From Cumulibacter sp047975195 (lineage in GTDB: Bacteria > Actinomycetota > Actinomycetes > Mycobacteriales > Antricoccaceae), in the NCBI GenBank assembly GCA_047975195.1, contig JBKEDB010000043.1, forward strand, positions 1-59,356: a stretch of 59,356 nt of DNA, written 5' to 3'. The notes under the pieces were generated by a model. That model searched no databases. It had not been told where the DNA came from and saw only the letters and a list, made by a program, of their open reading frames with translations. Shown here in pieces: positions 16,408 through 25,886 of this stretch (position 1 is its first letter; each line of letters starts with the position of its first letter). Made by a program: the position numbers and the translations under genes.

Positions 16408-17541
16408 GTGGTGGCTATCTCTCGTATCGTCAACCTCGATCTGATCCGTGGAATCGCCGTCCTCGGCATCCTCGGGATGAACTCCATAGCGTTCGGACTG
16501 CCCGCCGCTAGCTACGCGAATCTGGCCGCGGCAGGAATGGCGGCACCGTGGGACTGGGTGCTCGGGATCCTCGGCGAAGTGTTCATTGACCAAAAGTTCA
16601 TGGCACTGTTCTCGATGCTCTTCGGTGCCGGAGTGCTCGTGGTGGCCGACCGGGCGCAGGCCAAGGGCATCTCGCCGGTGCTGCATACCTTGTGGCGCAA
16701 TGCCATTCTGCTGCTGATCGGTCTGGCTCATACCCTGATCTGGGACGGCGACATCCTGGTGATCTACGCGCTCGCGGCTGCGATGGTCCTCGCCCTCCGG
16801 GGCCTATCGGTGCGGGTGTTACTGGTCACCGGACTGCTGGTGTTCGCGTGCTCGCCCGTGGCTGCTGCGGTGGCTCAGTCCACCGTGGGCCCCGGTGGAA
16901 TCGGTCTGGGTGAATACTGGCTAGCGGACGGCGCCATGTCGGACATCGTGGGCCTGTTCCTATTGTCCGATGCGTTGCTGCGGGCGGTCGGAGCCATGCT
17001 GATTGGTGCCGCACTGTTCAAATCTGGCTACCTCCGTGGCGTGCGGACAGCGGCGCAGTACCGTCGTATGGCTCGATGGGGATGGGGGATCGGCCTGCCG
17101 CTGGCCGGGCTGGGCGTCGCGATTCAGATCCATTCTGACTTTGCCCCCGGCCTCGCCCTGATCTCGACCATCCCCAACACCATCGGCACCATCCCGGTAG
17201 CGCTGGGCTACATCGCCCTCATTTCGCTGTGGAATCAGGGGGCCGCCTCAGCGCTCAAGGTGCGGTTGCAAGCGGTCGGGCGAATGGCGCTGACCAACTA
17301 TCTGAGCCAGACCGTCCTGGGGGTGGTCCTACTCGGGGTGGTATTCGCTGGCCATACCTTTACCCGAGCCGAGCTTGCGGCATTCGTGGTGGGGGTGTGG
17401 GTGCTGCAATTGATGTGGTCGCAGGCATGGCTGGCCCGATACCGATTCGGCCCAGTGGAGTGGCTATGGCGCAGCGCCACCTACCGCCGGTGGCAGGCTA
17501 TGGGGGCCGACTCCAATCCTGCTTCCATGCCGCATGGCTGA
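16408..17541 (+). CDS. DUF418-family membrane protein
   Basis: 377 residues from GTG 16408. The N-terminus (NLDLIRGIAVLGILGMNS) and the C-terminal GRMALTNYLSQTVLGVVLL...W motif are diagnostic of the DUF418/YeiB family, polytopic inner-membrane proteins related to acyltransferase-3 folds. About 8-9 hydrophobic segments are visible. Function is uncertain; the homologues lie beside TetR regulators in many actinobacteria. Probably controlled by the divergent TetR protein. Confidence 0.85.
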   Translation: MVAISRIVNLDLIRGIAVLGILGMNSIAFGLPAASYANLAAAGMAAPWDWVLGILGEVFIDQKFMALFSMLFGAGVLVVADRAQAKGISPVLHTLWRNAILLLIGLAHTLIWDGDILVIYALAAAMVLALRGLSVRVLLVTGLLVFACSPVAAAVAQSTVGPGGIGLGEYWLADGAMSDIVGLFLLSDALLRAVGAMLIGAALFKSGYLRGVRTAAQYRRMARWGWGIGLPLAGLGVAIQIHSDFAPGLALISTIPNTIGTIPVALGYIALISLWNQGAASALKVRLQAVGRMALTNYLSQTVLGVVLLGVVFAGHTFTRAELAAFVVGVWVLQLMWSQAWLARYRFGPVEWLWRSATYRRWQAMGADSNPASMPHG

Positions 17542-17583
17542 GAGGAGGGCCACTCCCCTTCGTGTTGCTGGCCAGGACGCGTA

Positions 17584-18900
17584 TCAGCCTGACAACGGGA
17601 AGTTGCCGCGGATGATCGCCTGGGGGTCGTGGTGGGCCTTGAGGTGGCGTAGTCGTTGCAAGGACTCCGCCGGGAGGGCGTCGGACAGGCCCTCCGAAGG
17701 GTTTAGGAAAGAGATTGGCTTGCGACCGCTGATCGGCAACGAGCCGGCGAGGTCGCTTTGCTTGCCGATGATCGATTCGGCATCGCTGGGTGTCCTCGGC
17801 GCTCCGAACATATAGATGGCGTACGGCTCGGTGAGCGGTCCATGCGGACTGTTGCTCGGCTGCGCGAAAGCCCCACCAAGATGGCGAACCTGCGCGGTCA
17901 TCAGTGGGGCGATCGGCTCATTCACGAGCGCAGCGATCGCGTCGTCGTCCAGTGCCGTGAGCAATTCGGCCCGCGACTGCCCTGGAGCCGGATCCGTTGG
18001 CTCTGCGGTGATCTGGCCCAGTTCGGCCACGCTCATCACGGCCCGAGAATCGACCATGGGTGCGGGAAGGGTCGCGGTCAACTGCATTAGGGCGCGAGCC
18101 TCCTGCTCGTCACCGAGGAAAGTCGAGTCGATCGCGATCATTGGGTCGCTACCTGGGAAATGCAGAAACTCCAGCCACAAGGTAAGCGCATCTGGCGCGG
18201 ATGTGGTCATACGGCGGTACGCCTGGGCAACCTCGAGCGTGTGCGTTGCCGACCACAACTGCCGTCCGCCGAACACGGTGCTGGCGGGTCGCAACCGAAG
18301 CTCCAGGGAGGTGACGATCGCGAGTTCACCGCCGCCGCCGCGTAGGGCCCACAGCAGTTCGTCTTCGGTCGCATCGACGCGGCGCGCGGTGCCGTCGGCC
18401 ATGACCACCTCGGCCGCTTGGATGCTGTCGGCGATCCACCCGAACGCTCGGCCGAACCAGCTCAGCCCGCCGCCGAGCGCTGCGCCCGTTACCGTCACCA
18501 CGGGCGAACTCCCGGGCAGCGCGGTCAATCCATGTGCGGCGGCGCAGCGCTGCAGGTCTGCGGAACGGACGCCGGCGCCGATGCGGGCAGTCATCGTGAC
18601 CGGATCGATGTTGATGTCGTCTAGGCGCGTCGTCCGCAGCAGGATCGCGTCCTTCGCCCGCCCTGTTGCGCCGTGACCACTGGGCTGCGTGGCGACAGGA
18701 ATGTCGTGCGCTGCCGCGAACTGTACGAGGGATGCGACGTCACCGGAGTCGTCCGCCTCGACGACCGCGCAGGGCGACTGCTCGATCGCGAGGTTCCAGG
18801 GGCGCCGTACGTGCACGAAGTCGTCGTCGCCGGGCACCCAGACCTGCCCACGCACAGCGCTGCGAAGTCGATCCAAGGCATTTTGTGGAAGAGTGGTCAT
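17584..18900 (-). CDS. FAD-linked oxidoreductase (VAO/berberine-bridge type)
   Basis: About 438 residues from ATG 18900, preceded by AAGGAA; the longer open frame upstream overlaps the sigma-factor promoter and is not used. The FAD-binding PCMH fold shows VVEADDSGDVASLVQFAAAHDIPVATQPSGHGATG, then IGAGVRSADLQRCAAAHGLTALPGSSPVVTVTGAALGGGLSWFGRAFG. A typical BBE-like tail (RLRHLKAHHDPQAIIRGNFPL) ends the protein. His in SGHGATG is the usual 8-alpha flavinylation site. It diverges from a SigJ-like ECF gene, matching the known pairing of ECF41 sigma factors with nearby oxidoreductases, its likely regulon. Confidence 0.85.
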   Translation of the reverse strand: MTTLPQNALDRLRSAVRGQVWVPGDDDFVHVRRPWNLAIEQSPCAVVEADDSGDVASLVQFAAAHDIPVATQPSGHGATGRAKDAILLRTTRLDDINIDPVTMTARIGAGVRSADLQRCAAAHGLTALPGSSPVVTVTGAALGGGLSWFGRAFGWIADSIQAAEVVMADGTARRVDATEDELLWALRGGGGELAIVTSLELRLRPASTVFGGRQLWSATHTLEVAQAYRRMTTSAPDALTLWLEFLHFPGSDPMIAIDSTFLGDEQEARALMQLTATLPAPMVDSRAVMSVAELGQITAEPTDPAPGQSRAELLTALDDDAIAALVNEPIAPLMTAQVRHLGGAFAQPSNSPHGPLTEPYAIYMFGAPRTPSDAESIIGKQSDLAGSLPISGRKPISFLNPSEGLSDALPAESLQRLRHLKAHHDPQAIIRGNFPLSG

Positions 18901-18965
18901 CAGGATTCCTTTACATCGTTGGAATCGAGTCAGTGCTCGATCCGAGCGGTGTGCTCTATCTACAA

Positions 18966-18992
18966 GTCGTTTGTGACGACTAGAACGTGACA
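18966..18992 (-). promoter_or_regulatory. possible ECF-type promoter for the FAD oxidoreductase
   Basis: On the minus strand TGTCACG (18992-18986) is followed after 16 bases by CGAC (18969-18966). This resembles the TGTCAC-spacer-CGTC promoters of ECF41-type sigma factors and points at the FAD oxidoreductase gene. One base of the -10 differs, so this is tentative. Confidence 0.35.
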
Positions 18993-19014
18993 AGACACAG
19001 TGCGGAGGGGCGGG

Positions 19015-19944
19015 ATGGGCAGGCGAGAAGGAGCTCAGGCAGCAGGAAAAGGCCACGTGCTTGACGAGTTGGCCGACCAGTTTGCCGTTCACCGACGCAA
19101 GCTCTACGCGGTCGCCGTCCGCACGCTGGGCTCGACCTGGAGTGCCGATGACGCCGTCCAGGAAGTGTGGCTACGGCTGCAGCGCGCCGACGGTGCGCAG
19201 ATAAACAACCTCGAAGCGTGGCTCACCACCGTGGTCTCGCGCGTGTGTATCGACATGATCCGTCAGCAGGTCAGTCGCCGCGAAGATCACGAGCGCGACT
19301 CGGACGCTGAAGCCGCGGCTGCTGGTCCGTCGCTCGACGCCGATCCAGTCGAAACCGCGATGCTCGCCGAGGACGTAGCGGTGGCGATGCAGGCGGTACT
19401 CGACAGCCTCGGGCCACTGGAACGCCTCGCACTCGTACTGCATGATGTGTTCGCGCTGTCGTACGCCGACATCGCCCCGATCGTTGAGCGGACGCCCGCT
19501 GCGGCACGGCAACTCGCCTCTCGAGCCCGTGCGCGCCTACGTACGGTCGATGTTCGCGACATTCGCGAACGGCAGGGAGCCGCGATCGCCGCGTTCCTCG
19601 ACGCGGCCCGCAATGGAGAGTTCGGGCAGTTGCTACAACTGCTCGCTCCGGAAATCGAGTTACGCAGTGATGCTGCCGCCGTCGAACTCGCCGCAGCGGG
19701 GGCCGAGGACGGCGCGCCGCTATTGCGTGAGCGCATCCGCGGCGCCGACGCCGTGGCACGAGTGTTCGCAGGCCGCGCGGAATTGACTCGCCCAGTCCTG
19801 CTCGCCGGTGTGCCGGCAGCCGCCTACGTCGCCGACAGCGTGACGTCCGCGGTCTACCTCGTCACGTTCGATGCCGGCAGGGTCGTGAAGCTAGACGTTC
19901 TCGCCGATCCCGAGCATGTGGCAGCCCTCAGCCTCGCGCTTTAG
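19015..19944 (+). CDS. SigJ-like (ECF41-type) sigma factor with C-terminal SnoaL-like extension
   Basis: About 309 residues; the ATG at 19015 has GGAGG six bases upstream, better than GTG 19000. Sigma region 2 (LYAVAVRTLGSTWSADDAVQEVWLRLQRA...LEAWLTTVVSRVCIDMIR) and region 4 (LERLALVLHDVFALSYADIAPIVERTPAAARQLASRARARL) are clear. A roughly 110-residue C-terminal extension (AAFLDAARNGEFGQLLQLLAPEIELRSD...) is the SnoaL-like domain that replaces an anti-sigma factor in ECF41-type proteins. Its divergent neighbour is an FAD oxidoreductase, a standard ECF41 target type. The inducing signal is unknown. Confidence 0.88.
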   Translation: MGRREGAQAAGKGHVLDELADQFAVHRRKLYAVAVRTLGSTWSADDAVQEVWLRLQRADGAQINNLEAWLTTVVSRVCIDMIRQQVSRREDHERDSDAEAAAAGPSLDADPVETAMLAEDVAVAMQAVLDSLGPLERLALVLHDVFALSYADIAPIVERTPAAARQLASRARARLRTVDVRDIRERQGAAIAAFLDAARNGEFGQLLQLLAPEIELRSDAAAVELAAAGAEDGAPLLRERIRGADAVARVFAGRAELTRPVLLAGVPAAAYVADSVTSAVYLVTFDAGRVVKLDVLADPEHVAALSLAL

Positions 19945-20014
19945 CCGACACGGCGGGGATGTGCCCAGCACTGTCGGATCCGGATCGCTGCGCGCGGCCG
20001 CCAGATTCTGGCCG

Positions 20015-21214
20015 CTACGCGACCGTGCCGTCGGCGCGCAACGCCTGTATCTCCTCCGCGGTGAAGCCTGCTTCGGTTAGTAGTTCGTCGGTATGTTGAC
20101 CGAACGACGGCGCGGGTTGCAGCGGCGCCTTGTCGATCGAATCGATGGAAAACGGCGTGCTGACGGTGCGGTGTCCCTCGGCCGTCTCCGACCATGCTCC
20201 GTTGGCGAGGGCCTGTTGGTCGGCAGCGATATCTGCTGGAGTGGCGACCACCTCGAAGACGATCCCGCCTTCGGCCAACACCGCTTGCCAATGATCTCGG
20301 TCGTTCTCGTGAAAAATCCCTTGCAGCACTTCGACCAAGGCGGGGGAGTTCCGCTGCCGGTCAGGCTTCGTCGCGAACCGCGAATCCTGGGCCAGATCGG
20401 GCCGTCCCAACGACGCGCACAACTTCGGCCAGTAGCGCTCCTCATTGAGCAGCGTCAACAACAACCAGCGACCATCGCTGGCCTGGTACGGCGTGGACAG
20501 CGCATTGTGCGCGAGAGAGCGCGGCGCCCGCGGCACGAACTCGGCGCCATTCAACGCGGCGCTGACCAGAAAGCCGTTGGCCCAGAAGCCGTTGGCCATC
20601 AGCGACGAATGTACGTGCGCGCCGTCGCCGGTGCGCTCGCGGCGGTACAGCGCGCTCACCAGCCCGGCGAACAGGCTCATCGCGGCAGGATGATCGCCTT
20701 GGCCTACCGATGATTTGATCGGTTCGTCCTCGCCGCTGGCGCGCACCTCGTGCATCAACCCCGAGCGCGCCCAGTACGCCGTTTGGTCGAAGCCCGGCTT
20801 GCCGGACTCCGCGCCGTACTCTCCGAATCCGGTGAACGAGCCGTAGATCAGTCGCTGATTGAGCCTCGACAGTGCCTCGTAATCGATCCCGAGTTTTGTG
20901 CGCACCGACAGCGGCAGGTTGGTGACGAATATGTCCGCCGCCCCGGCGAACTTGTGTATGACGCTCTGTCCGGCCGGAGTGCTGAGATCCAGAACAATGC
21001 CGCGCTTGTTGCGGTTCTCCATCAACGACCCATAATCCACATCAGAGGTGGGCATGCCGGGCAACCGAATCAACTCACGAAAGGGATCGCCGGTGGGTGG
21101 CTCGATCTTGATGACGTCCGCGCCCCATTCGGCGAGCACCGACGTCGCCAACGGGGCAGCGATGTAGCTGCCACAGTCGATGACCTTCACACCGCTGAAC
21201 AGAGAGTCCGTCAC
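20015..21214 (-). CDS. CaiB/BaiF-family (class III) CoA transferase
   Basis: 399 residues from GTG 21214 with AAGGAGG four bases upstream. The start (LFSGVKVIDCGSYIAAPLATSVLAEWGADVIKIEPPTGDPFR) and NRNKRGIVLDLSTPAGQ are the family signature; the catalytic Asp corresponds to that in GQGDHPAAMSLFAGLVSALYRRERTGDG. Class III CoA transferases move CoA between acyl groups, for example in carnitine, oxalate or aromatic acid metabolism. The substrate cannot be deduced here. It stands alone, 188 bp upstream of the response-regulator stop. Confidence 0.9.
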   Translation of the reverse strand: MTDSLFSGVKVIDCGSYIAAPLATSVLAEWGADVIKIEPPTGDPFRELIRLPGMPTSDVDYGSLMENRNKRGIVLDLSTPAGQSVIHKFAGAADIFVTNLPLSVRTKLGIDYEALSRLNQRLIYGSFTGFGEYGAESGKPGFDQTAYWARSGLMHEVRASGEDEPIKSSVGQGDHPAAMSLFAGLVSALYRRERTGDGAHVHSSLMANGFWANGFLVSAALNGAEFVPRAPRSLAHNALSTPYQASDGRWLLLTLLNEERYWPKLCASLGRPDLAQDSRFATKPDRQRNSPALVEVLQGIFHENDRDHWQAVLAEGGIVFEVVATPADIAADQQALANGAWSETAEGHRTVSTPFSIDSIDKAPLQPAPSFGQHTDELLTEAGFTAEEIQALRADGTVA

Positions 21215-21402
21215 GCTGCCTCCTTCATGGCGCCGGAGAATTCCGCGCCGACTGTTGGCACCCTAGCGAAGCCTCCGCGCGCGATCTAGCGCATGAGAAG
21301 CAGATCCACGGCTGAAAGACCACGGCGGCGCCTGGTTGGCGTCCAGTTGAGCACTCCGCTCGGCTCGAACGTGGCAGGGATTCGCGCCGAGTAAGGGAGC
21401 TG

Positions 21403-22020
21403 TCAGATGAGACCGGTTTCCTGGGCGACATGGATCGCGCGGGAGCGGCTGTCGACGTCGAGCTTGGTGAAGATGTGCGCGATGTGCGTCTTCACGGTTG
21501 CTTCGGTGACGAACAGTGAGTGGGCGATATCTTTGTTCGCCGCGCCGGTCGCCATCAGCCGCAACACTTCGCCCTCGCGGTCGGTCAGTCGCGGAAGCGG
21601 GTTGCGCATCCCTTTGAGAACCCGGTTCGCGAGGTCGGGGGCCAAGAACATGTCGCCCTGAGCGGCGCGCTGGATCGCTTCGAGGATCACTTCCGGCGCG
21701 ACGTCTTTGAGCAGGTACCCGGCAGCCCCCGCCTCGATTGCGCCGAGGATCTCGGCGTCGCGGTCGAAGGTGGTCAGAATCAGCACCGCCGGCGCCGGAT
21801 CCAGGGCGCGCAGCGCAGCGGTGGTCTGGATCCCGTCGATCCCGGCGCCGAGGCGCAGATCGCAGACCACGACATCGGGGTGTAGTTGATCCGCGAGCGT
21901 GACGGCGTCTGCACCGCTCGCCGCTTCGCCAATAACGTGCACGGTTTCGGTGTCGACGACGGCGCGTAGTCCGCTGCGCACGACCGGATGGTCGTCGACG
22001 AGCAGCACGGTGGTGGTCAT
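21403..22020 (-). CDS. NarL/FixJ-family response regulator
   Basis: 205 residues from ATG 22020; the longer upstream frame belongs to the kinase region. The receiver domain has LLVDDHPVVRSG, phospho-Asp in VVVCDLRLGAGIDGI, and Lys in GYLLKDVAPE. The LuxR-type HTH is LTDREGEVLRLMATGAANKDIAHSLFVTEATVKTHIAHIFTKL. It starts in the last codons of the kinase gene (4-base overlap at 22017-22020), a translationally coupled two-component pair. Target unknown; the MMPL transporter upstream in the same transcript direction is a candidate. Confidence 0.92.
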   Translation of the reverse strand: MTTTVLLVDDHPVVRSGLRAVVDTETVHVIGEAASGADAVTLADQLHPDVVVCDLRLGAGIDGIQTTAALRALDPAPAVLILTTFDRDAEILGAIEAGAAGYLLKDVAPEVILEAIQRAAQGDMFLAPDLANRVLKGMRNPLPRLTDREGEVLRLMATGAANKDIAHSLFVTEATVKTHIAHIFTKLDVDSRSRAIHVAQETGLI

Positions 22021-23221
22021 GGCGTCCCCTCGGATGTCGACTCGACGCCAGCAGGGCGTGTGGTGTCGTAGTGGATCGAGATCGCGGCGCCCTCGCCCGG
22101 CGTGCTTTCGATGTCGAGCCCGCCACCGAGCTCCCGTAGCCGTGACCGCATGAACCTCAGCCCGTAACTGGGTGACCCGGAGCCGGGTTCGGTCGCCCGT
22201 TCCCAAGCCGGTACGTCGAAACCGACGCCGTCATCGATGATGTCGAGCCGTACCGTGCGATTTGCATCGATGAGGCTCATCACGACACGGGCTGCCCCGC
22301 ATGCAGGTGCACATTCGCCAACGCTGACTGGGCGGTGCGCAGCAGCGCGACCTCGACCTGGGTCGGCAGGATCGGCAGTGAGTCGTCGACGTGCAACTCG
22401 GCCTGCACTCCAGTCTCCGCGTGTGCGCGATCGAGCATTCGGCGAAGTGCTGCCGCGAGCGCGTTGTCCTCCAATTCAGCGGGGGCGAGAGCGGTCACGA
22501 TTCTGCGGACATCAGCGAGGCTGTCACCGGCGAGTGTCTCGACGTGCTCGTGCGTGCGCGCCGCGTCGGGATCGCCGGTGCGTTTCACACCCGCGTGCGC
22601 GAGAAGGCGTATGGACGAGAGCGCTTGGGCGATGGTGTCGTGGATATCGCGGGAGATGCGGGTGCGTTCGGCAACCGCCCCAGACTGACGTTGCGCGAGC
22701 GCGAGTTCATCCTGCAGCGCGGCCATCTCCGTCTGTGCACGGGTGAGTGACGTGACGAGGCGCTCGCGTTCGACGGCATCGCGGAGGAGTTGAAGGTAGC
22801 CGCGGGAAATCCCGAACGCAAAGATCCCGCCGATCAACGGTCCGAACACGATCGCATAGCTCGTGGTGCCTTGATGCAGAATCGGTGCGAGCACCACCAC
22901 CGCGAGCACCAGTCCCGAAAAGAGCAAGCCCCACCAGAGCGGGAGCAGGTGCCCTGCCAGCAGCCACAGCAGGAATGCAACCCAGACAAACTCCGGGGAT
23001 ATCGCGGCGGCCAGGACCCAGATCACCGCGAGACCGACCAGCCACCACACCAGGATCTGGCGCGAGCGAACCCGAGGCGGCAACAGTGCCCCCGCGGTGT
23101 GCCAGGCGAAAATCGCCGTACCCGCGACGATCGTGGCCGCGACCGGGGCACCATCGCCGATAGCCCGGATCACGCCGATCAGCGTGAGGACGGCGGCGAC
23201 AACGTGCTGGCCAATCTCCAT
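22017..23221 (-). pseudogene. NarL-type sensor histidine kinase, frame broken before the ATPase domain
   Basis: The first frame holds about six membrane segments, a coiled region and the HisKA_3 box AERTRISRDIHDTIAQALSSIRLLAHAG, then runs to ANVHLHAG and stops at 22280. The HATPase_c part (VVMSLIDANRTVRLDIIDDGVGFD...SYGLRFMRSRLRELGGGLDIES) lies in another frame. One extra base in the C4 at 22295-22298 (plus strand) restores ANVHLHAGAARVVMSLIDA, the family consensus. The start is uncertain: ATG 23221 is taken; ATG 23296 overlaps the MMPL gene. Probable sequencing error or a recent frameshift. Partner of the downstream response regulator. Confidence 0.75.
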
Positions 23222-23261
23222 CGCCCGCACCGTAGGGCCCCTCGAGGCCGACCCCACCCGG

Positions 23262-25361
23262 TCAGTGTGCGGCAGCGGTGAGTTCGCGAGGTTCATGTGT
23301 CAATTCTCGCTGACGTGGCTTCGGCGCACTGGGCCACCAGATACGGTCGCCAACCAGGGTGAAGATCGCGGGCACGATCACGGTCCGCACTACCAAGGTA
23401 TCGACGATGACGCCCAACCCGACGATCAGCCCGAGCTGACCGAGGGTCACCAGCGGCAGCACTCCGAGCGCAGCGAACACGCCCGCCAGGACGATCCCGG
23501 CGCTGGTGATCACGCTGCCGGTGTGGGCGACGGCCTCGACCATGCCCTCCCGGGTACCGCGCACGTCCGCTTCGGCGCGAGCGCGATGCACCAGGAAGAT
23601 GGTGTAGTCGATACCGAGCGCGACCAGGAAGAGGAACGCGAGCAGCGGTACCTGCAGATCGAGAGCGTGCTGATCGAACAGGACCCGACTCAACCAGGCC
23701 CCGGCGCCGATCGCGGCCACGGCGCTCGCGAGGTTGACGACGAGCAACAGCAGCGGGGCGACGATCGAACGCAGCAGGATCACTAGTACGAAAAGGCCTA
23801 TCGCCAGCACCAGCGGCGCGATCACCCATAGGTCCTGCTGGTTTCCGTCGCGCGCGTCGAGATCGGTGGCGACGGCACCGCCCACGACCGCATCCGCCCC
23901 ATCCACCGCATGGACCGACTCGCGCAGTTCGGTGATCTGATTCAGACTTTCCTCGGTGCTGGGCGCGTAGTGGCTGGTCACCATGATTTTCGTCAGGGAA
24001 CCATCGTTCGTGGTGTCGACCGGATGGGCACGCACCACCCCCGGGACGTCATGAGCGGCAGTGAGCACAGCATCGGCGTTCGTGCTGTTCGTGACGATGT
24101 AGATCGGCTGCGCCTCACCCGCCGGGAAATGCTGCGAGAGCACCTCGAGACCGACAGCGGACTCGGACTGCACCCGAAACTTCTCGACCTGGTCGAGGCC
24201 GACCGACGTGCCGAACAGGCCTGTCGCCATCACCGCAAGCAGTGCCGCGCCGGTGAGCACGCTCGCCACCGGGCGCCGCACGACACCGGAAGCGATCTTC
24301 CGCCACACCCCACCCTGCGGCTGGCCCTGTCCCGGACGCGGAACGAACGGCCAGAACACCGTTCGTCCACACACGGCCAGCAGCGGAGGAAGTAGCAGCA
24401 GGACTGCGGCGAGCGCGACCAGTAACCCGAGCGCGGCGGCGATACCGAGCCCGCGCGTGCCGGGAATGACGGCGAGTACGAGCGTCAGCAGCGCGAGTAT
24501 GACGGTCACATTCGATGCCAGGATCGCCGGAACGGTCTTGCGCCAGGCGGTGCTCAGTGCCAGTCGGTGGTCAGCGAATGAGTGGAGTTCTTCGCGGTAG
24601 CGCGAGATCAGCAGCAGCGCATAGTTCGTTCCCGCTCCGAACACGAGGACGCTGATGATGCCGGAATCGAACTGCAGATCCCAGGCCGACCCCGCTGCTG
24701 CGGTCAGCCGGCCCGCGAGAGCGTCCGCGAGTCCCACAGCAAGCAGCGGGATCAGCCACAGCACAGGGGACCGGTAAGTAATGATGAGCAGGCTCGCGAC
24801 GATCAGGATCGTGACCACCAGCAGCGTGATGTCCGCGCCGTCGAACGAGGCCGCGACGTCCGCGCCGAACGCTGGGCCGCCGGTGACCTGCAAGGTGATC
24901 CCTGCCGGATGCTGATCCGCGACGTCGACGCGCAGATCCTCGATGATCACGGAGGTGTCGGTGTTCGTTTCGCCGACCTCGATCGGGACCATCAGGATCG
25001 CGGCTTTTCCGTCCTCGCTGAGGATCGGGCCGCTCGACTCCGCGTCCGAATGAGTGTCGAGCACGGGAAGCAATCCCTCGAGTTCGGCGATCTGATCGGG
25101 CGTCAACGTCGCGCCGTCATCGCCAGACGCGACGACGAGAACCGACTGGCGATCGGCATCCGGAAACTGCTTCATCAGTTCGCTGGCCTGCGTCGACTCT
25201 GAGTCCGTCGGTGCCTGCTCGTTGCCCGCAGGTGCCGTCGCGGACCCGAATGCACCGAAAATCGCGACCATGATGAGCAGTGCCACGCCAAGGGAGACCC
25301 ACTCGCCTCGGCGCGAGGTCAACCGATCGGCTAAGGGGCTGCAAACGCGAGAATCTGCCAT
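23262..25361 (-). CDS. MMPL-family RND-type transporter
   Basis: About 699 residues from ATG 25361; the open frame extends a further 381 codons upstream but that part is antisense to the hydrolase gene and is not real. Two halves each begin with one TM, a large extracytoplasmic loop and a bundle of TMs: SPVLWLIPLLAVGLADALAG...FGAGTNYALLLISRYREEL and the second half VPLLAFLFLVALGIDYTIFLVHRARAE, the GxxxDY proton-relay motif of MMPL proteins. Actinobacterial MMPLs export lipids, siderophores or antibiotics; the substrate is unknown. A two-component pair lies directly downstream. Confidence 0.92.
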   Translation of the reverse strand: MADSRVCSPLADRLTSRRGEWVSLGVALLIMVAIFGAFGSATAPAGNEQAPTDSESTQASELMKQFPDADRQSVLVVASGDDGATLTPDQIAELEGLLPVLDTHSDAESSGPILSEDGKAAILMVPIEVGETNTDTSVIIEDLRVDVADQHPAGITLQVTGGPAFGADVAASFDGADITLLVVTILIVASLLIITYRSPVLWLIPLLAVGLADALAGRLTAAAGSAWDLQFDSGIISVLVFGAGTNYALLLISRYREELHSFADHRLALSTAWRKTVPAILASNVTVILALLTLVLAVIPGTRGLGIAAALGLLVALAAVLLLLPPLLAVCGRTVFWPFVPRPGQGQPQGGVWRKIASGVVRRPVASVLTGAALLAVMATGLFGTSVGLDQVEKFRVQSESAVGLEVLSQHFPAGEAQPIYIVTNSTNADAVLTAAHDVPGVVRAHPVDTTNDGSLTKIMVTSHYAPSTEESLNQITELRESVHAVDGADAVVGGAVATDLDARDGNQQDLWVIAPLVLAIGLFVLVILLRSIVAPLLLLVVNLASAVAAIGAGAWLSRVLFDQHALDLQVPLLAFLFLVALGIDYTIFLVHRARAEADVRGTREGMVEAVAHTGSVITSAGIVLAGVFAALGVLPLVTLGQLGLIVGLGVIVDTLVVRTVIVPAIFTLVGDRIWWPSAPKPRQRELTHEPRELTAAAH

Positions 25362-25599
25362 GGCATCGACTTCACCAGGATTGGCCTCGCGGGACATCGC
25401 TAGCTGGATTGAACCGGATCTCAACCTTTTGGATGATGACGTCGCTGTCGAGGGCTGCTCAGGTGGGTACGCGCGAGACCGATCGCTCGCGGTGGTACGT
25501 CCGGCGCATGTTCGCGACTCGCACCTGGTGGCCCGCCCGTTGAGGCGGTGATGTCGCAAACCACGATTCCAGACCGGATATGCCGCGCAGGACGACGGT

Positions 25600-25825
25600 A
25601 TGCCGCTGCGTTGCCTGCTGGTTACCGCCCGAGATCGAGGGCCGATCGCCGATGTGCTCGCGGAACTGCCGGTGGGCCTCGTGCCGCTGGCGAACGTGGG
25701 ATTCGATATTTCCGACTCGGCGTACGCCGAGATCGTGCGCGCACCTCGAATCGATTCTCTCCCGTGATGGGATCGCGGTTCTGCAGACGCTGGTGACGCA
25801 CGCGTTGGAGCCATCAGAGTCCTAG
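25600..25825 (+). pseudogene. short broken ORF of unknown family
   Basis: From ATG 25600 one frame gives MPLRCLLVTARDRGPIADVLAELPVGLVPLANVGFDISD...IVRA, then another continues HLESILSRDGIAVLQTLVTHALEPSES to 25825 if one base is inserted near 25735. Both parts look protein-like, and the position upstream of the MMPL gene would suit a regulator remnant, but no family is recognised. Low confidence; the region 25362-25599 holds nothing else that I can support. Confidence 0.25.
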
Positions 25826-25886
25826 AGCCGCGGTAAAGCCGATGCTGCGGGGTTGCGTGCGGTACTGAGGAGAGCATGATGACCCT

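Noticed and set aside
17816..18676. 286-residue plus-strand frame across the FAD oxidoreductase
   Set aside because: Antisense to a confident VAO-type gene; Ser/Arg/Ala-rich shadow composition.
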